Shown here one piece after another: positions 49,517-59,837 of a stretch of 64,000 nucleotides of DNA. Position numbers and translations under genes: made by a program. Position 1 is the first letter of the stretch, and every line of letters starts with the position of its first letter. The stretch spans positions 426,354 through 490,353 of the forward strand of contig NZ_CP119421.1 of NCBI RefSeq assembly GCF_030506305.1, in the 5' to 3' direction. Source of the stretch: Porifericola rhodea. Lineage in GTDB: Bacteria; Bacteroidota; Bacteroidia; Cytophagales; Cyclobacteriaceae. The notes below the pieces were generated by a model. It saw nothing but the letters and a program-made list of their open reading frames with translations. It made no database searches and was not told the DNA's origin.

Positions 49517-51640
49517 CTATTTACCCACTTTGCTCATTTTACTAAGTCCGATTGCCTTTTTAATCATTTCAATCTCTACCTGCAACTGTTCATTTTCTGC
49601 TTTAAGTTGGTCTACCTCTTTCTCAAGATTTTCTTTGTTTTCTATAGTCGTAGAATGTCCAGCATTTTTAAGAATGTCAATTTCTTGCTGCTGCTCCTGT
49701 ATGGCCTTCACTAATACTGGTATCAGCTCCATATAATTGATACCGAAATAGCCATCGCTCCTCTTTTTTACAAGTTGAGGGTAAATCTCCGCAAGCTCCT
49801 GAGCAATGAGCCCATAGCTGATGCCTTCACGCTTGGGGTCTTTCCACTCGTATTGGGCAGGTTGCATGTCCAGTACTTTGTTCAGACTACTGCCGAGGGG
49901 GTTAATGTTCTTTTTTAAGCGTTTATCGCTGGGTGGCACATCTTCGCTTACGGCAGTTACTCTACCTTTTGCATCTACAGTAATACTTTCAATGTAATTG
50001 CCACTACCTCCAAAAGAGCCAGCCGCGCCTACATCCGGAAGGCGATCCTGATTTAGAGTACCAGAAGCAATATTAGCTGCGTCTAAGCCAGTAATAGAGC
50101 TACCATCACCACTTATCGTTGTAAAAGCACCTGCCGCAGGTGTGCTGCTTCCAATACTAGTAGCATTAATACTACCTCCAATAATAGCTACACTATTGTC
50201 ATTCTGGGTAGACATACTCCCCAGACCAAGATTAGTTCTCGCGGCAGCAGTATTGTTTAGGGTTAGCACTCCGCTCGTGTTTATTGTAGCATCACCAGAA
50301 ATAGCAACACTCTGGTTGGTACCCCCACTGCCTACTATAATGTTTGCGTCAGCCAAAGGTGAAAGCTGGGTTATAGGTACTTCCAGAGCATCAGCGGCAT
50401 CTACATAGCCTTTGGTTACTAAAGTATTTGTAGGGTCTGAAGCCGTGGTAACATCAGAAGTTACTTTTGCCGTAAAAGTTGCGGCCTGAGCATTGATGTT
50501 TCCGCTTGTAAGTATGTTTTGAGCTCCAAAGTCTGGATTAATTTTACTCCCCGCAATAGCGGCGCTATTGTTAATATCCGCATTTGTAATGGCTTCATCC
50601 TGGATTTTTACAGTGGTTACTGAGTTATCGGCCAGCTTTGTTGCATCAACTGTATTGTTAGCCAGTTTTACGGTTGTTACTGCATTATCCGCCAGTTTAG
50701 AACTGCTTACTGCATTGTCTGCCATTTTAGCACTGTTTACCGAAAGGTTTGCCAAATCGTTGGTACTTACCTGTCCGTCTATAATTTCGTCGCTACCTAC
50801 CGCACCACTGGCAATTTCTGTAGCAGTAATTACATCAGCCTGTATTTGTACGTTACCACTTCCGTTCATGCTTACGTCCCCACCTACCGCTACGGATGAT
50901 ACTGAGGTACCATTGCCAACGAGTATGTTGCCGACGCCTCTTGCGTCAATGGGCGAAGGCTTATTGTCGTTATCTCCCACATAGATTCTACCCGTAGGCA
51001 AAAAGGTAATTTCAAACAGGGTCTGGTTTTCCCAAAACACGGTACCCCCACTGGTAGTAATCAGCACTTTACCGGCACCCGGTGAATTTATATCTTCTGT
51101 AAGTATGCTATTATTAGCTATTTTTTCTGAGTTGACAGCATTGTTAGCAATTTTGCTGGTATTTACGGCCTCTTCTGCTATGCTAAGGTTAGGGAAGGTA
51201 CCCTCAAGATCACCTTCTGCAAGCGTAGAAGTAGTAATATCATTTGTAGAGTCAGCATCCCCGGTGTTGATTATTTCGCCATTTTCCAGTACTTCTATTC
51301 CTGCCCCTCCTATAAGATCGTTGGCTACAGAACCACTTACTATTGGCTGCCACTGATCGTCCATCCAGTAATAAAAAGTCTTCTGGTCCAGATCAAATAC
51401 CATAAGTCCGTTTTCGTCAGCACTTAGGTTAGAGGTAAAAGCATTGTCTGTTCTTTGAGAGGTGGTTAGGCCAGGAATGAGCAGCCCCTGATTGCCATTG
51501 GGGGCTACTATCTGAAGCGCCGCATTTGCATTAGGTTGGTTAGTACCTATGCCTACATTGCCTTGTGTAAGGCCAAGCTGAATGCTCAAAAGATAAACAG
51601 CGGAGAGTAGCCATAAACGGTTAAATAATTTGTTTCTCAT
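49517..51640 (-). CDS. Fibre-like surface protein with S74 chaperone domain
   Basis: The 707-residue protein has a signal peptide (LLSAVYLLSIQLGLTQG). It continues with a repetitive region in which KLADNAVTTVKL-type units recur (about 280-360), and a beta-rich stalk. At about 590-660 is a Peptidase_S74 intramolecular chaperone domain: SDKRLKKNINPL, YGLIAQELAEIYPQLV. The end is a coiled coil. S74 domains trimerise fibres and may cut themselves off; the Ser of SDKRLKK is the usual site. In Bacteroidota such proteins are chromosomal surface fibres and not necessarily phage tail parts. It is next to type IX secretion-type genes, but no C-terminal sorting domain is seen. Confidence 0.85.
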   Translation of the reverse strand: MRNKLFNRLWLLSAVYLLSIQLGLTQGNVGIGTNQPNANAALQIVAPNGNQGLLIPGLTTSQRTDNAFTSNLSADENGLMVFDLDQKTFYYWMDDQWQPIVSGSVANDLIGGAGIEVLENGEIINTGDADSTNDITTSTLAEGDLEGTFPNLSIAEEAVNTSKIANNAVNSEKIANNSILTEDINSPGAGKVLITTSGGTVFWENQTLFEITFLPTGRIYVGDNDNKPSPIDARGVGNILVGNGTSVSSVAVGGDVSMNGSGNVQIQADVITATEIASGAVGSDEIIDGQVSTNDLANLSVNSAKMADNAVSSSKLADNAVTTVKLANNTVDATKLADNSVTTVKIQDEAITNADINNSAAIAGSKINPDFGAQNILTSGNINAQAATFTAKVTSDVTTASDPTNTLVTKGYVDAADALEVPITQLSPLADANIIVGSGGTNQSVAISGDATINTSGVLTLNNTAAARTNLGLGSMSTQNDNSVAIIGGSINATSIGSSTPAAGAFTTISGDGSSITGLDAANIASGTLNQDRLPDVGAAGSFGGSGNYIESITVDAKGRVTAVSEDVPPSDKRLKKNINPLGSSLNKVLDMQPAQYEWKDPKREGISYGLIAQELAEIYPQLVKKRSDGYFGINYMELIPVLVKAIQEQQQEIDILKNAGHSTTIENKENLEKEVDQLKAENEQLQVEIEMIKKAIGLSKMSKVGK

Positions 51641-51699
51641 ATCATCATCGGATTACTCCTTCTACAATTTAGCATTATTTCAATATTTTGCGTACTAAG

Positions 51700-54156
51700 T
51701 CAGCGTTCACTTTCTGAGCGTACCTGCATCTGATAAAATAAAGTGGGAGCCTTTTCATATGCCCACTCATAAATACGAATAGGTTTGTAGGCTTGCAAAT
51801 CGTTACTGTTTAATCCATTCAGGTTTTTGATTTCCTCCAGACTCATACCCGTTTCGTTGGATAAGGTGTAGAGTGTAACCTGAGGTCGCAGCATACGCGT
51901 TACTATTTCAGGCTCATAGGTCAGGTTTTTACCAATAACATAAAATTCTATGCGCCGATTAAGCTGCTGGCTTATTAAAGAGTTTGAAGAAGCGATAGCC
52001 GTAGAAACCCCTTTAGCATTAAAAACCAGGGCCGAACGGTCTACTCCTCTTTCTACCAGATAGTCAAATGCTGCCTGCCCCCGGTTTCTGCTTAGTTGCA
52101 GGTTGTAAACATCATTACCGGTACTATCCGTAAAAGCATTGATTTCTATAACTGAGGAAGGGTGTTGTTCATAAAATTCAACCAGTTGGTTGAGTGCTAC
52201 TTTAGCCTCATTTCTTAGATATGACTGGTTGAAATCAAAGTAAATATTTTCAAAATGTATGGTGGTAAAGTCGTCGCCATAACCAAAAACTCTTAAATTT
52301 TCTATGCGGTACTCCTGCACATCATTTTCTGCATCGGCATAACGAATCTGATAAGATGTTGAAGCTTCCAGATTGACAAAGCGAAATTCCCCATCTTCAT
52401 TACTGGTAGTAATTTTTATGATGCTCCCCAGTTCATCCAAAAGATAGAGGTTGAGGGTCGCAGCCGGAACATTGTTTTCGTTCCGGTGATACACCTTTCC
52501 ACTAATCTCTACCTGTTCGTCATTACTTACCTGGTAGGTAGAAAAAGAGATCAGGAGATTATCTTCAGACAATGTATCTTCACTGTTGACTGCCTGCGTA
52601 AGCACAGCCGCTCCCTGCTGCAGAGACTGTTTATCGCGCAGCTGTTCCAGAAGAATATCGTTTACGTCTGCGCTTAATACAAAACGGGAAGAGCCGTTTC
52701 TCAGGTAATCCTGACCGCTAGACCGCATAACCGTCAGGTTGTGCTCTTCCGCATCCAGCAGAGGGCTATAGTCAGTTATCATACCCTCAAAAGTAGCTAA
52801 CTTCTTGCTTCCTGCTTTACTTAGGGCTTTCTGCTCTCCCTGAAGTAGGTGATCCCAAGAAAAATCAGCAGCTTTGGTAAAAGTGTAAATATCAAAATCT
52901 CCAAGGCGGTTGCTAGCTAGATAGCCCCTGGCATTGCCAAATACCAGAAAACAATCATCCTGACTGGAGTTAAATGGAGGAGCTAATGCAGTAGGTTCAG
53001 CCTCCTGCGCAGCACGTATTCTAGTAAGGTATAAGTCCATTCCCCCCATTCCCTGCCAGCCATCGGAAGCAAAAATTAAAAGATCGCCTTTCGCATAATA
53101 AAAAGGGCTAATTTCATCTTGAGGTGTATTGATGTAACTTCCGAGATTTTTGGCTGCCTGCCATCCAGACGCTTCGTTTTTAATGCTCATCCAGAGATCG
53201 GCTCCTCCTTTTCCTCCTTTGCGATCAGAGCTAAATATTAAGGTATCGCCACTCGCAGATACTGCCGGATGCTTACTGTTGGAGTCTTTTAAATTGATGG
53301 CATCACCTAAAGGACGTGCTTCCTGCCACTTTCCGTTTTTCCACTCAGACACATAAATTTTGCAAAGATTAGCATTAATGCCGCAGCGAGTAAAATAGTA
53401 AGTTTTCTTGTCGGCAGTGAAAGATCCGCTCGCATCTGACCACCGAGTGTTGAACTGACGGAAACGAGCTTCGGATGTGAGGTCTTTCCATCCGGTGCTA
53501 TCCAATTGCCATACGTACTGATCAGAAAAGCCTTCTCCTGATCTGTAGCTTATCTCACCCTTGTCTGCCAGTCGTGTAGAGCTAATAAGTAAGGAAGAAT
53601 CGTGAAGGTATATCGCCGGAGCAAAATCCTGAAAGCTAGAATTGATTGGCTCTCTAAGCTGAGTAAGTAAGTTCTGACGTTCAGCACTTTGCTGTGCGAT
53701 CAGTGCCTGAACACAACCAGCCTCTTCTTTTTTAGCTTGTACAATGTATTGGGTATTTACTTCTTTCGGATTATTAAGAAATTGCTCATACCAGTACAAT
53801 GCTTCCTCATACTTTTGCTGATAGTTTAGCGTCTGTGCATAGTAATACGTTGCCAGAGGAAAATTAGCGGAAGCCTCTTTTACCACTTTAGCGTAGTATT
53901 TAGCAGCTTTAGCATAAGAGAACAGATTGCGGTAACTTTCTGCCAATTGGTAAGCAGCCCGATAATGCAGGCTATCAGCTTTCAGCACTTTCTGATAGGC
54001 TATTGCCGCACGATAGTACTGCTGAGCTTCGTAATATCGATCTGCCTGACTGACACTCTGCCCTTGTACTGGTACGGAAAGGATAGCGAAGAAACTTACC
54101 ACCAGGACTCCGATGCTTTTTTGAAGCTTAGCTATGTAAGGATGTGGCATTCTCAT
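51700..54156 (-). CDS. OmpA-family protein with TPR, PD40 and LysM-like domains (PorE-type)
   Basis: The 818-residue protein has a signal peptide, then TPR helices (about 35-150: YYEAQQYYRAAIAYQKVLKA), a PD40 beta-propeller (about 170-430: SASGDTLIFSSDRKGGKGGA), and a carboxypeptidase-regulatory-like domain (about 545-620). The OmpA peptidoglycan-binding domain follows (about 640-750: YFDFNQSYLRNEAKVALN, FTDSTGNDVYNLQLSRNRG). The protein ends in a LysM-like segment (LYTLSNETGMSLEEIKNLNG). This order matches PorE-like proteins that link type IX secretion or gliding complexes to the wall. It is the last gene of an operon with a PorP/SprF-like gene and a CHU_C-domain gene. Confidence 0.85.
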   Translation of the reverse strand: MRMPHPYIAKLQKSIGVLVVSFFAILSVPVQGQSVSQADRYYEAQQYYRAAIAYQKVLKADSLHYRAAYQLAESYRNLFSYAKAAKYYAKVVKEASANFPLATYYYAQTLNYQQKYEEALYWYEQFLNNPKEVNTQYIVQAKKEEAGCVQALIAQQSAERQNLLTQLREPINSSFQDFAPAIYLHDSSLLISSTRLADKGEISYRSGEGFSDQYVWQLDSTGWKDLTSEARFRQFNTRWSDASGSFTADKKTYYFTRCGINANLCKIYVSEWKNGKWQEARPLGDAINLKDSNSKHPAVSASGDTLIFSSDRKGGKGGADLWMSIKNEASGWQAAKNLGSYINTPQDEISPFYYAKGDLLIFASDGWQGMGGMDLYLTRIRAAQEAEPTALAPPFNSSQDDCFLVFGNARGYLASNRLGDFDIYTFTKAADFSWDHLLQGEQKALSKAGSKKLATFEGMITDYSPLLDAEEHNLTVMRSSGQDYLRNGSSRFVLSADVNDILLEQLRDKQSLQQGAAVLTQAVNSEDTLSEDNLLISFSTYQVSNDEQVEISGKVYHRNENNVPAATLNLYLLDELGSIIKITTSNEDGEFRFVNLEASTSYQIRYADAENDVQEYRIENLRVFGYGDDFTTIHFENIYFDFNQSYLRNEAKVALNQLVEFYEQHPSSVIEINAFTDSTGNDVYNLQLSRNRGQAAFDYLVERGVDRSALVFNAKGVSTAIASSNSLISQQLNRRIEFYVIGKNLTYEPEIVTRMLRPQVTLYTLSNETGMSLEEIKNLNGLNSNDLQAYKPIRIYEWAYEKAPTLFYQMQVRSESER

Positions 54157-54168
54157 ACTTTGAGCTTT

Positions 54169-55242
54169 TCAAAAAAGTGGGGATGATATCTTTCTCAGCT
54201 CCTTTTCCTTCAAGAACTTTAACGACAAAGAAAGTTCAACGGCTCCCTGGCCATCTATTCCTGCTTTTGCGGGCACTGTGTTAACATCATAACTAAAAGC
54301 AGCATTGAAACGTCGGTTTGAAGCTCCCACCAAAAGCACCAATGCATCAGTAGAACGGTACCAGCTTCCGGCAAAGAAGTTTAGCTTAGTCAGGCTAGGG
54401 TTGTTTGTAACCTTTACTTCTTTCTCATAATTAAGCAAAGTACCCAGTGTAAACTGGTAAAGCTCGTTTTGTGTCATTACAATAAAGTCGGGAGCCAGGC
54501 TTACTCTTTGGTTTAGCTGAATCTGGGAGCCACCATGTAACTTATACAGAAGAGGAAGGCTATAGCTATCGTTCTGCAAAAAGCTTTGTTGAGGAGAGTT
54601 TAGGTTTGAGGTAGCAAAGCCCAGAAAGAAACGTGGCCCCTGATCATTTTTCAGCTGGTTGTTAGCCGGATTATAAGACCAGATTAAGCCGGCATTAAAA
54701 CGTACAAAACTGTTTCTACCTTCTAACACATCAGTGGGCTGCCTTCCGGGGTCAAAGCCATAATAGGTTACTTGAGAAGGCCAGTTTAGGGTTCCAAAAT
54801 CTATACTGGTAAGCATATATTCTCCCTGAAGGCCAAAAGTTAAAGATTGTACCCCGAAGCGGTCAAAAAGAATACTATAAGCTCCGGAAATATTTAGCCC
54901 ATTCGTCTTAATCTCACCAGCCTCACCAGCCATATCGTTGATAGCTCCTACAGAAAGCCCGCCTACATGTCGTGGTTCCTGTGCTTTATCATACAGAGGC
55001 ATCGTAAAGGAGAAGTAGCCTGTCTTATAAGCCAGCAACCCTACCGATTGCACTCTGTAGTTGAGGTGTAAAGCATAATCTGACTGTGTGCCGGCAAAAG
55101 CAGGATTTACCAATAAAGGTATGGTTTGGTACTGGGAGAAGCGTACTTCCTGCGCCTGTACATTAATCTCGCAAAAGAGCGTGCAGAGGCTTAAGGTAGC
55201 CATCCATCTTATTGATGATATGTAGGAAAGCTTCAACCTCAT
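54169..55242 (-). CDS. PorP/SprF-family type IX secretion membrane protein
   Basis: The 357-residue protein has a signal peptide and the PorP/SprF opening after it: VRFSQYQTIPLLVNPAFAGT, followed by strands typical of an outer-membrane beta-barrel. These proteins assist secretion or anchoring of type IX substrates. The gene starts 2 bp before the end of the CHU_C-domain gene and is followed 12 bp later by the OmpA gene, so all three form one operon. Its likely client is the protein encoded just upstream. Confidence 0.9.
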   Translation of the reverse strand: MRLKLSYISSIRWMATLSLCTLFCEINVQAQEVRFSQYQTIPLLVNPAFAGTQSDYALHLNYRVQSVGLLAYKTGYFSFTMPLYDKAQEPRHVGGLSVGAINDMAGEAGEIKTNGLNISGAYSILFDRFGVQSLTFGLQGEYMLTSIDFGTLNWPSQVTYYGFDPGRQPTDVLEGRNSFVRFNAGLIWSYNPANNQLKNDQGPRFFLGFATSNLNSPQQSFLQNDSYSLPLLYKLHGGSQIQLNQRVSLAPDFIVMTQNELYQFTLGTLLNYEKEVKVTNNPSLTKLNFFAGSWYRSTDALVLLVGASNRRFNAAFSYDVNTVPAKAGIDGQGAVELSLSLKFLKEKELRKISSPLF

Positions 55243-55244
55243 AA

Positions 55245-56423
55245 TTAACGAAACAGGGTCAGAGTGCCTTTTTGGGTAAGAGGCTCATTATTACTAAATT
55301 TCCCACTCAGGTAGTAGGTATATACACCAAACTGTGCGGGCTGATTGGTCTCTTGGTTAATACCGTTCCAGCCACTATCCAGTGCCTCGCTCAGCGAGTA
55401 GGTTTCATATATCAATTTTCCCCAGCGGTTGTAAATCCTAAATACAAAATCGTCAGGCTCCAGGTTTACTGCGAAAATAGAAAGTGTACGATCATCTTCC
55501 AATGGAGAGTTCGGCGCAAAAGCATTAGGCACTAACACCTGTCCACGCTCTGAGAATGCAGAACTAAGGCCTAGAGAGAAAAGCTGCAAGGTACTGCTTT
55601 CCTGGGCTACTAACCGCCCATTTCCAAAAGTACCGTTGATTTCCGCATTGCCCAGGCTGATATATGTATCCGATAAGCTGTTCGCAGCAGCTACTACCAG
55701 GCCGGTAAATGAGCTAAAGTCAGGCTCTTCTCCTATGCTTATGCTGGGTGTGGCACCTTCATAAGTACCGGACAGAGGCGTGAGCATCCAATATCTGGCA
55801 GAAGAAACAGCCTCCAGCCCACTAAGCGCTTCAGGTGCAGGATGCGGCTCCTGCAATTGTACGCCCAGTACCGGATTAGTACCTGTTACTTCCAGCAAAC
55901 TAAAAGGAAGGTACTGCCCATTTGCCCCTAAAGGAAATAGTTTGTCACCCGTTCCCTGATTAATCACCATTCCTTCTATGTAAGAAGAATCACTGCCACC
56001 ATTAATTTGAATGTCTGCATTAAAAATAAGCCTTGTACTTTCTGAGTTTTTCAAGATTCCACTTTCCAGACTTAAAATAGAAGAGATAGCCAGGTCTGAC
56101 TGCAATATTTTGTCGCCCCTACCGCTTAGTGCTAAATGATAAATACTTTGGTTGTAATGATGAATATCCTGAGAGGTGCTATGGGCAAAGTTTATAGTAC
56201 CCATTTCTTCATTATACGTTCCTGCATGAGTCCAGTCTCCTCTGGCATATATCGTACCCCTATTAGTTGTAGTTCCCTGGCTCTCAAAAGCACCATTTAC
56301 GGTAAGTACGCTTTGCTCTCCTAAGTAGATTTGCTGACCATCGCTAACATATAAGCTCTGTGCCTTAAGCGACTGGCCTAAGGTGACACACCATAGCGTA
56401 AAAAATACACAGCACATTCTCAT
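55245..56423 (-). CDS. Secreted protein with gliding-motility C-terminal (CHU_C) domain
   Basis: The 392-residue protein has a signal peptide (VFFTLWCVTLGQSLKAQ). A beta-rich body follows (about 20-290), with NRGTIYARGDWTHAG-like strands, and a C-terminal CHU_C domain: PNAFAPNSPLEDDRTLSIF, FRIYNRWGKLIYET, GVYTYYLSGKF. This domain directs type IX secretion of class B substrates, which depend on a PorP/SprF-like partner, encoded immediately downstream. It is the first gene of the operon. Confidence 0.88.
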   Translation of the reverse strand: MRMCCVFFTLWCVTLGQSLKAQSLYVSDGQQIYLGEQSVLTVNGAFESQGTTTNRGTIYARGDWTHAGTYNEEMGTINFAHSTSQDIHHYNQSIYHLALSGRGDKILQSDLAISSILSLESGILKNSESTRLIFNADIQINGGSDSSYIEGMVINQGTGDKLFPLGANGQYLPFSLLEVTGTNPVLGVQLQEPHPAPEALSGLEAVSSARYWMLTPLSGTYEGATPSISIGEEPDFSSFTGLVVAAANSLSDTYISLGNAEINGTFGNGRLVAQESSTLQLFSLGLSSAFSERGQVLVPNAFAPNSPLEDDRTLSIFAVNLEPDDFVFRIYNRWGKLIYETYSLSEALDSGWNGINQETNQPAQFGVYTYYLSGKFSNNEPLTQKGTLTLFR

Positions 56424-56562
56424 AGTCAGATCTGATCAAATAAAGTCGCTCTGCGCAATACATACACGAATAGTACAATTTTTACTTTAAAAACCATTAT
56501 TACTGTTCGGTATAGGAATACGAATGTATTTTACTAAAAATGTGTGGAAAATTACACCTCAA

Positions 56563-59500
56563 CTAGTAACAAATATTAGCATAAGGGCAAAAACCACATT
56601 TTTTCTGGTCGGTAGTTTGATCAAAAGGAACATCTTTATTGAATATTTCTTGCAGCAAACCTTTAAGTCCTTCCAGAAAGTCATCCCGATAATTTGCAAA
56701 ATTATTTACTTCATGCTTATCAATTTTGAGGTGAGGGTCAAAGTCCTGGCTAAAAAGTTCGCTGGCATTAATGAGCCCGGGTACAATTTGTTTGTCTGTG
56801 GCATTATGATTTTCGTCGTAAAGCCAGGCATAAAACAGAGCTTGCATAGCCGCTTTATTACGCGAGGTATGCTCTCTATCAAAGAGAGATGGAATATCTG
56901 CTATGCTACGCTCATCCCGCCCGGTTTTGTAGTCCAGTACCCTTACTACTCCTTCTTTATGGTCTACCCGGTCAATAATTCCTTTAAGAGGCACACATAC
57001 ATGCTCGCCATTAACATCAAACTCCTGGCTGGCATAATACCCCTCTTTACCTCTTACCTCCAGACTTATAATTTCAAAAGGCGCATAACGACTATCCAGG
57101 TCAAGAATCTGCTTTGCCATCTTCCTTACTATTTCGCGAGCTATGATATTTCTTCCTTCAAAAGTAAAGCCTTCCTTATTTTCCTGCTTGTAGTGTTCTT
57201 CAAACCCCTTAAGTATAGCAGTATCCAGCATTCTGGACTTTAGTTGCAAGCAGTCTTCAGCCTCTACCCTATTGCTGCCTTTATGCTCCACAAAATTTTT
57301 GTAGAGAACTTCCATTGTTTTGTGCAGAATGTTACCAAAGACTTTAGCATCCAGCTCTTCTTCTACCTCATCAGCTTCGTGTAGCCTGGCTACATACTGA
57401 TAGTAAAATTTAAGGCGGCAGTCCAGATAGGAATTAAGTGCAGAGGGCGTTAACATGCCAGCAGACATACCAGACTGATTGTTTTTTTGGTAACGTGAAA
57501 GCGACTTCCATACCTCTTCTGTCTTTTGTATACTGATGGACTGTATGGCTGTTGGGGCAAGCTGCATGCTTAAAAAATCACGCTGGATAGTATAATCGCC
57601 CAGAGCGTCTGGAAAATGTAGGGTGCCATCCTTAGCCAATGCCGACTCATAATATATCTGATACAGAAACCGGCTCATCTCTCCTTTTAGCCTGGATGTA
57701 TCTTCTGTATTGTAAAAGAGATGAACATTTTTGGCATGGTGTAGCAGGCGGAAAAACGCATGAGCATAGAAGGCATCCTGCTGGTCCTGCCCAAACAACC
57801 CAAAGCCTTTTTTAAGGTTTGAGGGAATAAAGGAGTTCTGGCTATCCGGTGCGGGCATAATGCCTTCATTCATAGATAGAATAAAAACATGTTCAAAATC
57901 CAGATTTCTGGTTTCTAGCATACCCATAATTTGCAAGCCACGAAGAGGCTCTCCGGTAAAGGGGACCCTAAGCGACTGAAAAATCTGGCGTAACAATTTG
58001 ATAAAGGCAGGCAGTTCAAAGTCAAATTGCCTCTCCTGAGTCAGCGATTTGATTCTGTTGAGGTGTATGTAAAAATGGTAAAGCAGTTCCTGCTCCAGCA
58101 TAGGCACATCTACTGTAGCTGCCTCTTCCTGCTCGCTATTAGGCTCAGCCACTTCTACCTGACCTGCCTCTGACTCTACCGTATTAGTAAGTTCTGCTTC
58201 ATCATTGAGTAGTAACTGATGAATTAAAGTACTCCAAAGCTGTAAGTAGTTAAAAAGATCAGGCACATCTTTTACGGGCGCCAGCAGTTTTTTAAAGAAA
58301 TCATCTTCTCCTATGAGTTCGCTACTACTTACATAGACTGCATTGCTTTTTTTGATTTGCAGTATGTTCTGCTCTGCCTTTGCTGCACCATGGTGCTTGA
58401 TATAGGGATGGCGAAGCAGTGCCAGGAGACTTTCAAAATGATAGAGGTAACTTTCTCCTTCTTTCTTTTTCTCCAGTTGGAGACTCAGGAGGTGCTCCAC
58501 AAAACTGTATAGTGAGGTGTTCCTTAAAGGGTAGCCCATAGTCACATTCACCTTGCTAAGGGACTGCGGTAGCGCATGTAACACAGGAAATAATAAATGT
58601 TCATCGGCAAGAACTACTACGCAACGCTCAGGGTCAAACCCCTTGGTTTGACTCAATTCCTGCAAATATTCCCCTACCTTTTTGGCTTGCCCTACCTCAA
58701 GTGGCACACCATGTATTTGAATACGTCGCTTAGTTCCTGTATGAAAATGATCTGGTACTTTTTCACTGAAGGTATCTTTTAGAGTAGCTAAACGCTGATA
58801 TTTTCTCAAGAACATACCCGCTTCCTGTACCTCATTGTGCAAATAGTATTGATCTGTATCCCAATAAGCAATGGCTTCTCCCCGCTTTACAAGCTGGCTC
58901 ACAATACTTAGTTCAGCGTTTTTAAGAGCGTTCAGGCCTACAAAAACATACTTTTTGCTACCTGTCTCAGATGTTGATTGCCTGAGATCTTCAGCAATTT
59001 TTCTATAAAGCAGTCCATCGTACGCCAGGTTTTGACCGAGTAGTTCTGTTCTAAAATCGTGATATACCGGCAATAATTTGTTCCAGAACCTCAAAAACTC
59101 TTCCTGTGAGCCACTTACCGAGTCATTTTCTGTATCGTAAGTAAAACTTTCCCAGAACCTGGAGATTATTTCTTTCTGCTCATCTGACAGATAATCGTAC
59201 CCCGCTTCTATAGATTTCAAGTCTTTAAGGTTAGAGAAGAGGTCGGCAGCATTTACCATCGCCATATCTAGTTCGCTAAAGTCCGCAAGTAGGATTTCCC
59301 CCCAGAAATAAAAGCGGTCAAAGCTTTCAATGTGCGGATCGTAACGACGAAATACTTCATATAGCTGATATACCAGGCTGAGCCTATCGGCCAACACCAG
59401 ACTTGTCATTCGCGAAGCAAAATCTTCCAGTGTTGTTACCTGAGGCAGTAGTTTTGGCTTTTTGATAGACTTAGCTAATCGCTCTTTAAAGAATAAGCCC

Positions 59501-59595
59501 GCTCTTCGGTTCGGAAATATAATACTCACATGATGGAGGTCTCCAGAAAACTCTTTTACCACTTTATCCACCACTGACTGAAGGAAATTACTCAT
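56563..59595 (-). CDS. AddB-like PD-(D/E)XK exonuclease/helicase-fold protein
   Basis: The 1010-residue protein resembles AddB/RexB-type subunits. The N-terminal half has an inactivated-looking UvrD-like fold (SIIFPNRRAGLFFKERL; LEVGQAKKVGEYLQEL). The C-terminal nuclease has YLDCRLKFYYQYVARL, ILHKTMEVLY, LKGIIDRVDHK with the catalytic Asp, and RVLDYKTGRDE with the Asp-x-Lys. The end, KKCGFCPYANICY, supplies cysteines for an iron-sulfur cluster. It would process double-strand breaks together with an AddA helicase, which is not encoded in this window. A minus-strand gene of typical length, transcribed alone. Confidence 0.85.
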   Translation of the reverse strand: MSNFLQSVVDKVVKEFSGDLHHVSIIFPNRRAGLFFKERLAKSIKKPKLLPQVTTLEDFASRMTSLVLADRLSLVYQLYEVFRRYDPHIESFDRFYFWGEILLADFSELDMAMVNAADLFSNLKDLKSIEAGYDYLSDEQKEIISRFWESFTYDTENDSVSGSQEEFLRFWNKLLPVYHDFRTELLGQNLAYDGLLYRKIAEDLRQSTSETGSKKYVFVGLNALKNAELSIVSQLVKRGEAIAYWDTDQYYLHNEVQEAGMFLRKYQRLATLKDTFSEKVPDHFHTGTKRRIQIHGVPLEVGQAKKVGEYLQELSQTKGFDPERCVVVLADEHLLFPVLHALPQSLSKVNVTMGYPLRNTSLYSFVEHLLSLQLEKKKEGESYLYHFESLLALLRHPYIKHHGAAKAEQNILQIKKSNAVYVSSSELIGEDDFFKKLLAPVKDVPDLFNYLQLWSTLIHQLLLNDEAELTNTVESEAGQVEVAEPNSEQEEAATVDVPMLEQELLYHFYIHLNRIKSLTQERQFDFELPAFIKLLRQIFQSLRVPFTGEPLRGLQIMGMLETRNLDFEHVFILSMNEGIMPAPDSQNSFIPSNLKKGFGLFGQDQQDAFYAHAFFRLLHHAKNVHLFYNTEDTSRLKGEMSRFLYQIYYESALAKDGTLHFPDALGDYTIQRDFLSMQLAPTAIQSISIQKTEEVWKSLSRYQKNNQSGMSAGMLTPSALNSYLDCRLKFYYQYVARLHEADEVEEELDAKVFGNILHKTMEVLYKNFVEHKGSNRVEAEDCLQLKSRMLDTAILKGFEEHYKQENKEGFTFEGRNIIAREIVRKMAKQILDLDSRYAPFEIISLEVRGKEGYYASQEFDVNGEHVCVPLKGIIDRVDHKEGVVRVLDYKTGRDERSIADIPSLFDREHTSRNKAAMQALFYAWLYDENHNATDKQIVPGLINASELFSQDFDPHLKIDKHEVNNFANYRDDFLEGLKGLLQEIFNKDVPFDQTTDQKKCGFCPYANICY

Positions 59596-59780
59596 AATTT
59601 CTTTTTCAAAGTATGCTTATCTATTGCTTATCAATACGCACAAGCTGTAGCTTAATTGTATAGCAACAAATGTACATGCTAGTAAGGGGCAGGCAAAATG
59701 CACAAGCTTAAGAAGTGTAAATATATTTACCAGCTTATAGCAAACTATACCACAAAAAAATATTATCCCCTTACCATAAA

Positions 59781-59815
59781 AAAGCCTGCTCTGATGCGAA
59801 ATCAAAACAGGCTAA
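59781..59815 (-). terminator. Terminator of the glycosyltransferase-like gene
   Basis: On the minus strand AGCCTG and CAGGCT pair and are followed by TTTTTT. Outer arms TAAGGGG/CCCCTTA extend the structure. Confidence 0.7.
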
Positions 59816-59837
59816 GGGGCTGTAGATGTATAATACT

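Noticed and set aside
49517-51640. Phage tail fibre as part of the virus-like element
   Set aside because: Despite its S74 domain it has a signal peptide, lies 7.5 kb outside the inferred element edge and is among chromosomal envelope genes.
56524-57243. 239-residue plus-strand frame opposite the AddB-like gene
   Set aside because: It is antisense to a conserved nuclease domain, has no recognisable motif and overlaps most of it, so it is a shadow frame.
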